Source of the DNA: Saliniramus sp050485405
Lineage (GTDB): Bacteria; Pseudomonadota; Alphaproteobacteria; Rhizobiales; Beijerinckiaceae
Length of the DNA stretch: 64,000 nucleotides
Direction of reading: 5' to 3'
NCBI GenBank assembly: GCA_050485405.1
Contig: JBJHBI010000015.1
Location: 5,893 to 69,892 of the forward strand
Position numbers and translations under genes: made by a program. Shown piece after piece: positions 34,206 to 43,902 of the stretch. Within the stretch, counting starts at the first letter, position 1; the number at the start of each line of letters is the position of its first letter. The notes under the pieces are model-generated. The model saw nothing but the letters and a program-made list of their open reading frames with translations. It searched no databases and had not been told where the DNA came from.

Positions 34206-34709
34206 CTCACACCCGTGGCGGCTTTATCTGACGGGCGGCCAGCGAATAAATCCGGTCGCCGGTGCAAACCGTTGAGCTACTTCCAATCCGGCTGATCATA
34301 TCGGTCTGACCGAGGCGGCACCGATCCGCAGAATTGCCGGCTTCATGAGGGAACTCTCGCGGGCCGTGTCGTCATCCGTTTGCTGATTCGCGCACTGCGC
34401 ATCAAGGACCGAAGATCACCGATACAATTCAATCGATCCGTCTGATGCATTGGCCCGCTTCTGGCACCCATCGCGTCCCCGGGTCCGGACGCGGGAGATC
34501 GACGCGCACGCAGGATCGCGAGATGGTACAATACCACCGTCACCGTCGATCACCGGCTGCCCGCCTTATCGACCGGATCGGGAAAACAGGTGACGATCGC
34601 CTGTCCCGAACCCCGGTCCGGCAGGCAGCCTGATGCCGCCCGGTGAATTTTGCGCACTCACCGGGATTCCGGCTGTGGACGAAATTCGTCCGTGGCCCCT
34701 TCGTGTGCG
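34206..34709. other. 504-base gap between extensin-like gene and pbpC
   Basis: No convincing gene is seen. The only structure is an 8-bp inverted repeat, CCCGGTGA (34639-34646) and TCACCGGG (34658-34665), downstream of pbpC and lacking a T run. It could help end pbpC transcription. Confidence 0.4.
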
Positions 34710-36827
34710 CTATTCGACCACGATATCGACGCGAGCGGCGCGCCCCACCGCATCGATCACGGTCAAGGTGGCGTGCCCGCGCCCGTCAGGCTCCCATTGC
34801 CCGGTCCGGCTGCGCGAGAGCCCGGGGATAGGGCTGCCGTTCGCCAGCCACCGAAACGGGGCGCGGCCACCGTGAAGCTTGAGAACCAGTGGCTCGCGAA
34901 CGCCGTGCGAGCCGTCGGTCAGTTCGATCCTGGCGCCGTCGGGCGGGAAGACGATTTCCGGAGCGGGCTCGACGGCTCTGCCGCGTCCCGAAGCTCCCGT
35001 ACCATGCGTTTCCGTCAAGCCTGCGAAACGGCGCAGCGTAACGGGCAGCGCTTCGCGTGACTGCCTTACGACGCCTGCTGGCGCGCGTGGAAGCGGTACA
35101 GCGGCCATACCGGAGCGTTGGAAGGCCTCGAACAAGATCGGCGCTGCCGTCACATAGCCAGAGATTCCGGGTACCGGGGCGGCATCGGCACGTCCGACCC
35201 AGACCCCGATCACGTGCCGCCCGTCATAGCCCACCGACCAGGCGTCGCGGTAGCCGTAGGAGGTGCCGGTCTTGTAGGCGATGCCGCGCCGCGATGCGCC
35301 CTCCGGGGGGTTCACGCCTGCCAGCATGTCCGCCACATGCCACGCCGCACGCGGATTCAGAATCTCCCTGCCCTCGAATTCCTTGCCGGACGTATCCGGC
35401 ACAACGGGCTGCATCGACAGCGAAACCGACTGCCCGCGATTGGCGAGCCCCGCATAGAGCTGGACCAGTTCCCGCAGGCTCACACCCGCGCCGCCGAGCG
35501 CGAGGGCGAGCCCGGGCGCCTCGCCCCGGGGCAATGCCGGCGTCACGCCACCCCGGCGCAGGCGCGATGCGAGGCGCGCGGGTCCGACCGCGTCGAGGAG
35601 GCGCACGGCGGGTACGTTGAGCGAGAGCTGCAACGCCGTGCGCAAGCTGACATCGCCCTGATAGGCCATGTCGAAATTCCGTGGCCGGTAGCCGGCGAAA
35701 TTCGCGGGCCGGTCACTGATGATGGTCTCCTGCGCCACCACGCCTTCCTCGATCGCCAGGCCGTAGATGAACGGTTTCAGCGCCGATCCCGGCGAGCGCA
35801 CGGCCCGGGTCATGTCGAGCCAGCCGGCGCGGCCATCGTCGAGGAAATCAGGCGAGCCGACGCTGGCGAGGATCTCCCCGGTATGCGCATCCGCCATCAG
35901 GACGGCGACCGAGACCCGCGGGCCCAGCTTCTGCGCCGCATCGCCCGCGACCCGTTCGAGGTTTTGCTGGATATCGCGTCTGATGGTGAGGCGAGGACGC
36001 GGATCCTCGGGGAGATCGCGGATCACGACATCTGCGGCATGGGCGGCGAGCATGGGCATCGTCCGGCGCTGCGTCGGCACCGGCAATGCGGCGGCGCGCT
36101 CTGCTTCGTCGCGCGGCAACAGCCCGGCATCGACCATGCGGCTCAATACCCGGTCGCGCGCCGCCTCGGCTGCGGCGTTGTTGCGATCAGGACGCCGGCG
36201 TTCGGGAAGTTGGGGCAGCGCCACGAGCAACGCCGCCTCGCCGGTTTCCAGCCGATCCGGTTCCTTGCCGAACCAGGCCAGCGAAGCCGCGCGCACGCCT
36301 TCCAGATTGCCGCCATAGGGTGCCAGCGCGAGATAGAGCGACAGTATCTCATCCTTCGACAGCCGCCGTTCGATCTGCAGCGCCCGCGCCATCTGTCGCA
36401 GCTTTGCACCGAGGGAACGCGCTTCCCGCGGTTCGATCAACCGCGCCACCTGCATGGTGATGGTGGAGCCGCCGGACACGATCCGCCCGTTGCCCAGAAA
36501 CTGGCCTGCCGCCCGCATCAGCGCCACGGGATCGACGCCGGCATGGCTATGGAAACGCCGGTCCTCGAAGGCCAGAAGCATCTCGATGAAAGCGGGATCG
36601 ACATCTGCCGGATCGACAGCGAGCCGCCAGCGCCCGTCATCGACCGGATAGGCGCGCAGCAGTCGCCCGTCGCGATCGTTCACCTCGACGGAGCGCGCCA
36701 CATGTGCATCCAGCGGCGGCGGAAAGGCGCGGTCGAGGATCACCAGCGCAACGATGCCGATGGCCGCCAAGGCGGACAAGCCTGCGGCGGCGAGAACGGG
36801 GATGCGCCATCGCGCGGTCCTCCTCAT
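34710..36827 (-). CDS. pbpC: Penicillin-binding protein 1C
   Basis: 705-residue bifunctional peptidoglycan synthase. A membrane anchor lies at residues 10-31. The glycosyltransferase domain contains FEDRRFHSHAGVDP with catalytic Glu88, GGSTITMQVARL and LYLALAPYGGNLEGVRAA. The transpeptidase domain contains SPGSALKPFIYGLA (SxxK), LSLNVPAV (SxN) and YKTGTSYGYRDAW (KTG). A C-terminal BiPBP_C domain begins near EIVFPPDGARIEL. The ATG at 36827 shares its A with the TGA of the macroglobulin gene (TGATG), so the two are translationally coupled, as in the classic yfhM-pbpC pair. A longer open frame to 37151 is spurious overlap. Confidence 0.95.
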   Translation of the reverse strand: MRRTARWRIPVLAAAGLSALAAIGIVALVILDRAFPPPLDAHVARSVEVNDRDGRLLRAYPVDDGRWRLAVDPADVDPAFIEMLLAFEDRRFHSHAGVDPVALMRAAGQFLGNGRIVSGGSTITMQVARLIEPREARSLGAKLRQMARALQIERRLSKDEILSLYLALAPYGGNLEGVRAASLAWFGKEPDRLETGEAALLVALPQLPERRRPDRNNAAAEAARDRVLSRMVDAGLLPRDEAERAAALPVPTQRRTMPMLAAHAADVVIRDLPEDPRPRLTIRRDIQQNLERVAGDAAQKLGPRVSVAVLMADAHTGEILASVGSPDFLDDGRAGWLDMTRAVRSPGSALKPFIYGLAIEEGVVAQETIISDRPANFAGYRPRNFDMAYQGDVSLRTALQLSLNVPAVRLLDAVGPARLASRLRRGGVTPALPRGEAPGLALALGGAGVSLRELVQLYAGLANRGQSVSLSMQPVVPDTSGKEFEGREILNPRAAWHVADMLAGVNPPEGASRRGIAYKTGTSYGYRDAWSVGYDGRHVIGVWVGRADAAPVPGISGYVTAAPILFEAFQRSGMAAVPLPRAPAGVVRQSREALPVTLRRFAGLTETHGTGASGRGRAVEPAPEIVFPPDGARIELTDGSHGVREPLVLKLHGGRAPFRWLANGSPIPGLSRSRTGQWEPDGRGHATLTVIDAVGRAARVDIVVE

Positions 36828-39800
36828 CAGCGTGGCGCCGCCACCTCCATCACGCCCGTCGCGGTGCGTGCGGAGAATTGTGGCCTGTACATGTCTTCGA
36901 CGATCGCGGCGGGATGGACGTAGATGCCCGGCGTGACGGCGCGCACCACATAGGCCGCCACCTGCTCGCGCGGGCTGTCCTCGTTGCGCTCGAATGCCGC
37001 CGTGAAGCGATCGTAGCGGAATTCGACATGGGCGGGATCGACCTCGTCGAGCCAGTCGAATGCTGCGAGATCGGCCGAACCGACGAGGCGCGGATTGTCG
37101 ATCACCAGCCCCGCTGGCAGCAGATCCGTCATCACCACCTGCGAGGGCCAACGATTGTCCTCGACGAAGCGCAGCACCACCACGTAACGTTCGTTCTGCT
37201 GCACAGCGGAAATGTTCACCGGTTCGCCTTGGAGCGTATAGTACGAGCGTTCGATCGCAAAACCCTCGCCTCCGGCCGGCAATGGCTGCGCCGGGGCGGC
37301 GACGGTGGTGACGACGACGTCCACCCGCTCGTCGGAACGGTTCACCAGAGTGAGCGGATCCGTGATCACCGTCTCGCCGGACATGCGCCGCGCGAAGCTG
37401 CCCTGATGGGGCTCACCGTCGATTTCGAGCGCGATATCCGTATCCGCCATGCGCATGGCCCGCGCCGCGAGCAGCATCCAGGCCTGTTCCTGGGTACTGG
37501 TATGACTGCGTGCGTCCCGCGCATCGGCGACGAGATCCATCATGGCGGGAATTGCGGAGGGCATGGGCGAAGTTTCCGCCGCAAGGGCGAGCATCGCGGC
37601 GCCGTCACGCAGGGGTGAACCGAAATCCGCGCGGGCCCGCCGGTCGCTCCCGATACCGGCGCCGGCCTTGCGCAGGGCCGAGGCGAAGGCGCGCTCGGCG
37701 CGTTCGCCGTCGCCATAGAGCGCGAGTGCCGCACCGAGCTGGGCGCGCGCCATCGGGCTCTCGAATGCGCCGATGCGGGTATCGGCATAGTAGCGCAGAT
37801 CACCGACAGAGGCGCGGCTGTTGCGCGCGAGAACGTAGAGCGCATAAGCGATCTGCGTGCCCTGCGCCTCGACGTCGGTGGTATAGGACAGAGCGTTTTG
37901 CAGGTTCTCGAGCATCCGCGCCATGGCCCGGGCGGGGACGGCATGACCGTTCTCGGATGCGCGGGTGAGGAACTCCCCGACATACGCGTCGAGCCACAGA
38001 TCCCCACCGCCGCGCGGGCCCCAGAGGCCAAATCCGCCGGTTGAGGTCTGGAAATCGAGCACCCGGTCGATTGCCTTCGCGATGCGCTCATCGAGCGCCG
38101 GATCGATGTCCAGCCCGGAGAGCCGCGACAATTCGGCGGCATAGATCAGCGGCATGGCGCGGCTGGTGATCTGCTCGACGCAGCCATAGGGGTAGCGGTC
38201 GAGCGTCATCAGCACCGAGGGGATGTCGAATGCCGCGCGCGGCGACACGCCGATGCTGACGAAGGCGCCGTCGAGCAGGCTCTCGCCGAGAAGCCCTTCA
38301 TCCACCCGCAAAGCGCCACCATCGGCGCGGAGTGTGACGATGCGCTGCTGCGTCACCGGCATGGCGGCGGGCCTGACGGTCAGACCGGTGGTGCGCGTGA
38401 TCGCGATCGGGTCCGCATCCTCGCTTTCTGCAGTTTCGAGATTGACCGTGACGACGCTCTCACCGGTGGCCGTGGCGCGCATCGGCAAGGTCAGCGCCTG
38501 CGCGCCTCCCGCTCCCAGCCAGATCGTTTCAGGCACCACGCCGAGCTCGATCCCGGCATCTCCCCGGACGTCGATGGAGAGCCTGTATTCGCCCTCGGGC
38601 GCATCGGTATTGGCGATGTCGAGCCGCATCAGCGTGCTGTCGCCCGGTGCGAGAAAACGCGGGGCGCTCGCCGTGACGACCAGCGGATCGCGCACGATCA
38701 CCTCGGCCTCGGCCTCTCCCACACCCTCCGCCGTCCAGGCCACCGCCGTAATCCGGGCGGTACCGTTGAATTCCGGCAGATCGAACGTCACCGTGCCGCG
38801 GCCCCGCGCGTCGAGCGCCACCGGCCCCGAGGAGAAAGCGAGCAGCTCGTCGCTCGGCGGACTGCCCTCGATCAGGATACCGCCGTCGCCGCCGGTGCGC
38901 AGACGTCCCGCCATGCCCAGTGAGCCGTCGATCAGACGTCCGTAGAGATCGCGGATCTCGAGGCCGAGGCCACGCTGACCGAAATACCAGCCTTCCGGAT
39001 CCGGCGCTGCGTGGTTGGTGAGATTGAGAATGCCGACATCGACAGCGGCAATGCTCACATAGGCCCGCGCGCCGGCGGGCAGGTTTTCCACGGTGACGGG
39101 AATGCTCAGCGTTTCTCGCGGCGGGGCCGTCTCCGGCAGATCCAGCGCAACCTGAAGCTTGCGCTCGCCCGGATCGACGGGGAGCCAGGTCACGCCGATG
39201 GCGCGCGCGGGCATGCGGCTCTCGGCGGCGTCGCCGGGACGGTACAGCGTCGCCGTGACATAGGCGCCGGCGCCCCAATCGTCGCTGACCGGGATGGCGA
39301 TCTCGCCCCCCTCCTGCGGGATCGAGGCGGTGAAGGTCTCGTGCAGGCGGTCACTGCCTACGGTCACCAGCGCCTCGCCGGCAAAGCGCGGCGTGATCTT
39401 GAGTCGGGCGGTGTCGCCGGGGGCGTAGCGATCACGATCGAGGGCGATCTCGAGCGCATCGGGCGTCTCGGTCGCCGTCGCCTCGACGAACCAGCCCGCC
39501 TCGAAGGCGAAGCTGGTGGCCGGCCCCATCAAATCGTCGGTTTCCACCTCCAGCCGGTAGCGCCCCCATTCGACCGGCAGGGCGATGCGCCCCGGATCCT
39601 CGCGACCCGCATCGACAAGCCCGCTCGCGACTTCGCTGGTATGGGTCACCGGCTCGTAGTTCCAGCCGGATTGCGTGCGATACCAATGATGGCTGCGCTC
39701 GATCTTCTTCAGCGACCAGCGCAGCCCCTCTTGCGTGCGGCGCTCGCCGGTCGCGTCGGCCATGATCACGGAGAACGACGCGGTCGTATTTTCGGGAACG

Positions 39801-42364
39801 GATCCGTCGGTGAAATCCGGGCGGATCCCGATCATCTCGGTCTCGGGCATGACCGGCAACGTCAGCCGGCGCTCGACCGCACGTCCGCCGGCCTCGCGCA
39901 TCCGCAGGATCACGGTGGCATCGAGCAGGCGCGTGGTTGCCGGCAAGGCTCCCAGCGCGACATCGAAGGATGCGCGGCCATCCGCGTCGGTTTCGGGCAG
40001 GCCGGTCAGCGGCTCGACAGTTGCGCCGAAATCCTCTTCGTCATCCAGCCCGAACCGATAGCCGGGGAATCTCGCCCATTCGCGCGTGGTGCGCACGGCG
40101 GTTTCGCCTTCGAGTTCGAGGCCCCGGGCCGGCGCGCCATAGAGGTAGCGCCCCTCCACTTCGATCCGTGCCGTCTCGTCGATCGCGATGGTGTCGACAT
40201 CAGCCTCCATCTCGAAGGCGATCCGGTCGGGTACGAAATCCTCGACGAGGAAGCTCGTACGTGCCAGCGCCGGTCGCTCCGGATCGACATGCAGGGCAGC
40301 CGACCAGACGCCGCGCATGGCTTCGTCGGACATGGTGAGCGCGAATCCATGGCCGCCGAGCGCATGGTCATGGCTGATCGTACGCCTGTCTTCCACGCCG
40401 TCCGGGCGCGACAGGATCACGGTCAGCGGAAGATGCTCGACGGCGACCCCGGCATCATCGCGGACGAGGGCGTTCAGATGCACGGTTTCGCCGGCGCGGT
40501 AGACCCCGCGTTCGGTCCAGGTGAGGATATCGAGGGCGCCCGGCGCATCGCGCCCCGAGACGCCGCGATCGGAGAGATCGAATCCCGCACGGGTCAGGTC
40601 GAGAAAAACGAAATCGCCATCGTCACCGCTCGCCATCAGCACGGTGGGCGCCATTCCGGCCGTGCCACGCATCAAGCCGGCATCGAAGCGCGCGACACCG
40701 TCGGAATCGGTCGTGGCCGTTCCCAGAATCTCGTTGTTGCGGGCGACGAGCTGCATCTGCGTATCGGGCAACGGCGTCGCGGAAGCGAGGCTGCGCGCAT
40801 GGACGGAGAGCCCGTCCGCGCCGGCAAATGTCGACAGCCCGATATCGGAGACCACGAACCATTGAGTCGCGCGCGCCTGCCAGGGTTCGCTGGTATCGCC
40901 CTCGGGCACGGCCACGAGCACGTAGACGCCGGGTTCGCGCTCCGGCAGAGCCTCATCGACCGGGAAGGCCGTCACGACATCGCGGTTGAGTTCGGTGGCG
41001 ATGTCGAGCGTGCCCTCCCAGACCGGCTGTCCGAGATCCTCGGCGATGCTCCCGATCTCCCAGCCACCGAGCCGGCGCAGGAAGCGCTGTTCGGCCATCA
41101 CCCGGGCAAGCGCGCGATCGCCGATACGGTAGAGGCTGATATCGGCGCTGCCGGCATTCACGCTGACGAGCGGGATGCCGCGCCGCATGGTCGAGGGCAG
41201 GACGAAGTTCTCGCCGGAAAAGCGCAAGGACGGCGTACGGTCGCGCACGTAAACGGAGATGTTCACATCGTTCAGCAGCGCCTCGCCGATGGCTGCCGGA
41301 AGCCCCTGACGCAGGGTCATGCGGTAGTGTCGGCCATGTTGCAGGCCTTCGACGCAGACCTGCTGCCCCGATGCGTCGATCGCAGGCGCCGGCTCCCCGT
41401 CGAGGGTGACGAAGGAGGCGAAATCGACGCCCGAGCGCGGAAGATCCTCGGAGAGCTGGACGCAGATACGCGGTTCGGCCGCCTCGGTATCAACGCTATG
41501 ATCCACTACCCGGAAGCCTCGCCGCGCGCGCAATTGCTCCCGTTCCTCCCTGACCGAAGCGATATCCACGAGGGCGAGGCTCGCATCATAGGCCTCCAAG
41601 GCCGGGCGATAGAGATCGCGGCGATCCAGCGCGCGAGCGAGTTCACGCAGGGCGCCGGCCCTGTCCAGAGCGGTGCGGCTCGAAAGATAAGCGTTGATCG
41701 CCGCCGCCGACGCGTCGCGCGGCAGATCGCTGCGCTCGCGCCAATCCTGCGGCTCCGCCCGGAGCAAGGCTGCGGACAATCCCTGCCACAGGCCCGATTC
41801 GTCCGGTGCGAGAGCCAGCGCCGACCGGAAAGCCTCGATCGCACCGCGCGCATTGCCGGCTTCGAGCCTGTCCCCGGCTGCGGATGCCAGAAAGGCGCCG
41901 CCGCTTTCAGACTGAGGCGTCTCGGCAAGGATCGCCCCGCGATATTGCCGCGCCTCGTCGCGCAGGCCCGCCGACAGGAATTCGAGCGGCGGCGGCGAAC
42001 CGAGATCGGGGGCGCCGCCATCCTCCACGATCCGCCCGGCTATAGCACCCTCGAACGGGTTGAGGCGGCCCCAGTCGGATTTCAGGAAACACCACTGGGC
42101 CCGCGAGTTGTAAGTGAAGGCGCGGCAGTTTTCGTCAGCCAGACAAGCCGCCTCGCACTGCGCGAGGCTGACATCGCGTTCGGTGCGCAGATCGAAACCG
42201 TAGTAGTCGGCATCCTGTGTCGTGATTACCCCATGCCCCTGCTGGGCATGGGGTATCGTCGGCAGGATAACGAGCAAAGCGGCCAGAGTGCCGGCTAACG
42301 CGAGCAGACGCGATCTCATGGGGCGCGATCTCATGGAACTCGATCTCACGGGACTCGATCTCAT
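36827..42364 (-). CDS. Bacterial alpha-2-macroglobulin with PAN domain and thioester
   Basis: 1845 residues. An N-terminal signal segment (LLALAGTLAALLVILPTIPHA) is followed by a PAN/apple-like domain (SLAQCEAACLADENCRAFTY, WCFLKSDWG), then macroglobulin domains. One of these has the WTERGVYRAGETVHLNALVRD motif typical of the A2M_N domain. The thioester motif is GCVEQ with Cys1395 and Gln1398 (PYGCVEQITSRAMPLIY), and the complement-like helical domain follows. Bacterial A2Ms are periplasmic protease traps working with PBP1C in envelope repair. The first 60 coding bases are four 15-base tandem repeats, each with an in-frame ATG or GTG. I kept the first ATG because GGAG lies six bases before it. 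Confidence 0.95.
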   Translation of the reverse strand: MRSSPVRSSSMRSRPMRSRLLALAGTLAALLVILPTIPHAQQGHGVITTQDADYYGFDLRTERDVSLAQCEAACLADENCRAFTYNSRAQWCFLKSDWGRLNPFEGAIAGRIVEDGGAPDLGSPPPLEFLSAGLRDEARQYRGAILAETPQSESGGAFLASAAGDRLEAGNARGAIEAFRSALALAPDESGLWQGLSAALLRAEPQDWRERSDLPRDASAAAINAYLSSRTALDRAGALRELARALDRRDLYRPALEAYDASLALVDIASVREEREQLRARRGFRVVDHSVDTEAAEPRICVQLSEDLPRSGVDFASFVTLDGEPAPAIDASGQQVCVEGLQHGRHYRMTLRQGLPAAIGEALLNDVNISVYVRDRTPSLRFSGENFVLPSTMRRGIPLVSVNAGSADISLYRIGDRALARVMAEQRFLRRLGGWEIGSIAEDLGQPVWEGTLDIATELNRDVVTAFPVDEALPEREPGVYVLVAVPEGDTSEPWQARATQWFVVSDIGLSTFAGADGLSVHARSLASATPLPDTQMQLVARNNEILGTATTDSDGVARFDAGLMRGTAGMAPTVLMASGDDGDFVFLDLTRAGFDLSDRGVSGRDAPGALDILTWTERGVYRAGETVHLNALVRDDAGVAVEHLPLTVILSRPDGVEDRRTISHDHALGGHGFALTMSDEAMRGVWSAALHVDPERPALARTSFLVEDFVPDRIAFEMEADVDTIAIDETARIEVEGRYLYGAPARGLELEGETAVRTTREWARFPGYRFGLDDEEDFGATVEPLTGLPETDADGRASFDVALGALPATTRLLDATVILRMREAGGRAVERRLTLPVMPETEMIGIRPDFTDGSVPENTTASFSVIMADATGERRTQEGLRWSLKKIERSHHWYRTQSGWNYEPVTHTSEVASGLVDAGREDPGRIALPVEWGRYRLEVETDDLMGPATSFAFEAGWFVEATATETPDALEIALDRDRYAPGDTARLKITPRFAGEALVTVGSDRLHETFTASIPQEGGEIAIPVSDDWGAGAYVTATLYRPGDAAESRMPARAIGVTWLPVDPGERKLQVALDLPETAPPRETLSIPVTVENLPAGARAYVSIAAVDVGILNLTNHAAPDPEGWYFGQRGLGLEIRDLYGRLIDGSLGMAGRLRTGGDGGILIEGSPPSDELLAFSSGPVALDARGRGTVTFDLPEFNGTARITAVAWTAEGVGEAEAEVIVRDPLVVTASAPRFLAPGDSTLMRLDIANTDAPEGEYRLSIDVRGDAGIELGVVPETIWLGAGGAQALTLPMRATATGESVVTVNLETAESEDADPIAITRTTGLTVRPAAMPVTQQRIVTLRADGGALRVDEGLLGESLLDGAFVSIGVSPRAAFDIPSVLMTLDRYPYGCVEQITSRAMPLIYAAELSRLSGLDIDPALDERIAKAIDRVLDFQTSTGGFGLWGPRGGGDLWLDAYVGEFLTRASENGHAVPARAMARMLENLQNALSYTTDVEAQGTQIAYALYVLARNSRASVGDLRYYADTRIGAFESPMARAQLGAALALYGDGERAERAFASALRKAGAGIGSDRRARADFGSPLRDGAAMLALAAETSPMPSAIPAMMDLVADARDARSHTSTQEQAWMLLAARAMRMADTDIALEIDGEPHQGSFARRMSGETVITDPLTLVNRSDERVDVVVTTVAAPAQPLPAGGEGFAIERSYYTLQGEPVNISAVQQNERYVVVLRFVEDNRWPSQVVMTDLLPAGLVIDNPRLVGSADLAAFDWLDEVDPAHVEFRYDRFTAAFERNEDSPREQVAAYVVRAVTPGIYVHPAAIVEDMYRPQFSARTATGVMEVAAPR
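42305..42364 (-). repeat. Four tandem 15-base repeats over the macroglobulin start
   Basis: On the coding strand: ATGAGATCGAGTCCC, GTGAGATCGAGTTCC, ATGAGATCGCGCCCC, ATGAGATCGCGTCTG. Units are 15 bases, so copy changes keep frame, and each unit supplies a potential initiation codon. Confidence 0.9.
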
Positions 42365-42463
42365 GGCACGCTCCGCAAATCGATTTCACCGGAGAGTGCT
42401 GCCCTCCGCGCACGGGTGTCAATCGGAATGCCACGTATGCATCCGGTGGACATCTTGTGCGCG

Positions 42464-42610
42464 CTACTTCATTTGAATGCCGAAGAGGTTCGAGGCGGCG
42501 GGGCCGATGGCGATCGCGCCACGCACCACGCCCGGTCCCGGCGCCGCGAGCCGGGCGGTTTCGATCCGGATATCGTTCTGGCCGTGCAGGCGGCGCCCAC
42601 GGGTCTTTAC
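42464..42610 (-). pseudogene. Remnant of a zinc-type sugar-alcohol (idonate-like) dehydrogenase N-terminus
   Basis: Beginning 9 bases after the dctM stop, a 48-codon frame reads KTRGRRLHGQNDIRIET then ARLAAPGPGVVRGAIAIG and ends PAASNLFGIQMK. This matches the N-terminus of L-idonate/sorbitol-type zinc dehydrogenases, which usually read HGxxDIRIE...PGPGxVxVxIxxGGICGSDLHYY. The start codon position is GTA, the GGICGSDLH cysteine motif is degraded, and the remaining ~300 residues are absent. It is probably the decayed last gene of the hexuronate TRAP operon. Confidence 0.6.
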
Positions 42611-42619
42611 GGGTATTGT

Positions 42620-43897
42620 TTACGGAGCAAGGACCGACGGCAGCCAGGTGGCCAGCGGCGGGAAGAACGAGACTGCCAGCAGCACGAGAATGTTGGTCAA
42701 AAGGAAAGGCAGGATAGCCACGACCACGGGCGAGAGCGGCACGCGCGCGATGCCGGCGCAGACGAAGAGGCAGACCCCGACCGGTGGGGTCGTCAGTCCG
42801 ATCATGAGATTGAGGACCGCGAAGGTGGCGAAGTGCAGCGGATCGATCCCCACGGCAGTGGCGAGCGACAGGAGCGGCACGAACAGAATGATCAGCGCGG
42901 CAATGGTCTCCATGAACATCCCGACGAAGAGCAGCAGCAGGTTGATCAGCAGGATGATCACCAAACGGTTGTCGGTGATCGAGAGAACACCGCCCGCGAT
43001 CGCCTGGGGGATGCGTTCGGAAACCAGGATCCAGCCGAAAACATTGGCAAATCCGACGAGGACCAGAATACCCGCCGCCGAGATGGCGCTGTCGATCAGA
43101 ATGCCCGGCACGGCGCGTAGCGGCAATTCGCGATAGATGAAGGCGCCGACGACGAAAGCGTAGACACTCGCGACGACGGCGGTCTCGGTCGGTGTCGCAA
43201 TGCCCGAAAGCAGACCATAGATGATGAGGAAAGTCATCGCGAGCGCCCAGATCGCGCCGCCGAAGGAGCGGGCGACCTCTCGCATGCCCTGCCATGGCTG
43301 ATGCGGATAACCCTTGCGGACCGAGATCACATAGCAGGTCACCATCATGGCAAGTCCCATCAGGATGCCGGGAACGGCACCTGCGAGAAACATCTTGCCC
43401 ACCGAAATACCCGACAGCGCGCCCACGATGATCATCGGGACGGAAGGCGGGATGATCGGCCCGACGGTCGATGAAGCCGCGGTGACCGCAGCGGAGAATT
43501 CGGCCGGGTAGCCCGCCTTCTTCATGCCGGGTATCATCACTCCGCCGATGGAGGCCGCATCGGCGACCGCCGTACCGGTTATGCCGCCGAACAGCATCGA
43601 GGCCGAAATATTCGTCAGCCCAAGCCCACCGCGGATCCAGCCGACCAATGCGTTCGCGAAGCGGATGATGCGATGGGTGATGCCGCCACGATTCATCAGG
43701 TTGCCGGCAAGGATGAATCCCGGAATGGACAACAGCACGAAGATGTCCATGCCCGCATACATTTTCTGCGGCATCACCACGACCGGCATGCCGGCATAGA
43801 GCAGGTAGGCCATCGAGGAGAGGCCGAGCGTGATCGCCACCGGAATGCCGAGGACGAGCCCCAGCACGAAGACCGAGAACAGGATCGCGAGGTCCAA
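42620..43897 (-). CDS. dctM: TRAP transporter large permease (DctM-like)
   Basis: 425 residues with about 12 hydrophobic segments. Family blocks are GIPVAITLGLSSMAYLL, DIFVLLSIPGFILAGNLMNRGGI, GGLGLTNISASMLFGGITGTAVADAASIGGVMIPGMKKAGYP, SSTVGPIIPPSVPMIIVG and GLTTPPVGVCLFVCAGIA. I chose a TTG at 43897, which follows the GAGGAG that ends dctQ, because it gives the usual length and N-terminus (LDLAILFSVFVLGLVLG); the longer open frame to 44149 overlaps dctQ. Works with dctQ and dctP as a sodium- or proton-driven uptake system. Confidence 0.93.
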   Translation of the reverse strand: MDLAILFSVFVLGLVLGIPVAITLGLSSMAYLLYAGMPVVVMPQKMYAGMDIFVLLSIPGFILAGNLMNRGGITHRIIRFANALVGWIRGGLGLTNISASMLFGGITGTAVADAASIGGVMIPGMKKAGYPAEFSAAVTAASSTVGPIIPPSVPMIIVGALSGISVGKMFLAGAVPGILMGLAMMVTCYVISVRKGYPHQPWQGMREVARSFGGAIWALAMTFLIIYGLLSGIATPTETAVVASVYAFVVGAFIYRELPLRAVPGILIDSAISAAGILVLVGFANVFGWILVSERIPQAIAGGVLSITDNRLVIILLINLLLLFVGMFMETIAALIILFVPLLSLATAVGIDPLHFATFAVLNLMIGLTTPPVGVCLFVCAGIARVPLSPVVVAILPFLLTNILVLLAVSFFPPLATWLPSVLAP

Positions 43898-43902
43898 CGC
43901 GG

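Noticed and set aside
35118..36923. 601-codon plus-strand frame opposite pbpC
   Set aside because: Composition is arginine/histidine-rich shadow; pbpC on the other strand has all catalytic motifs.
39011..42298. 1095-codon plus-strand frame opposite the macroglobulin gene
   Set aside because: Antisense shadow; no family pattern, and the reverse strand encodes a complete macroglobulin with thioester.
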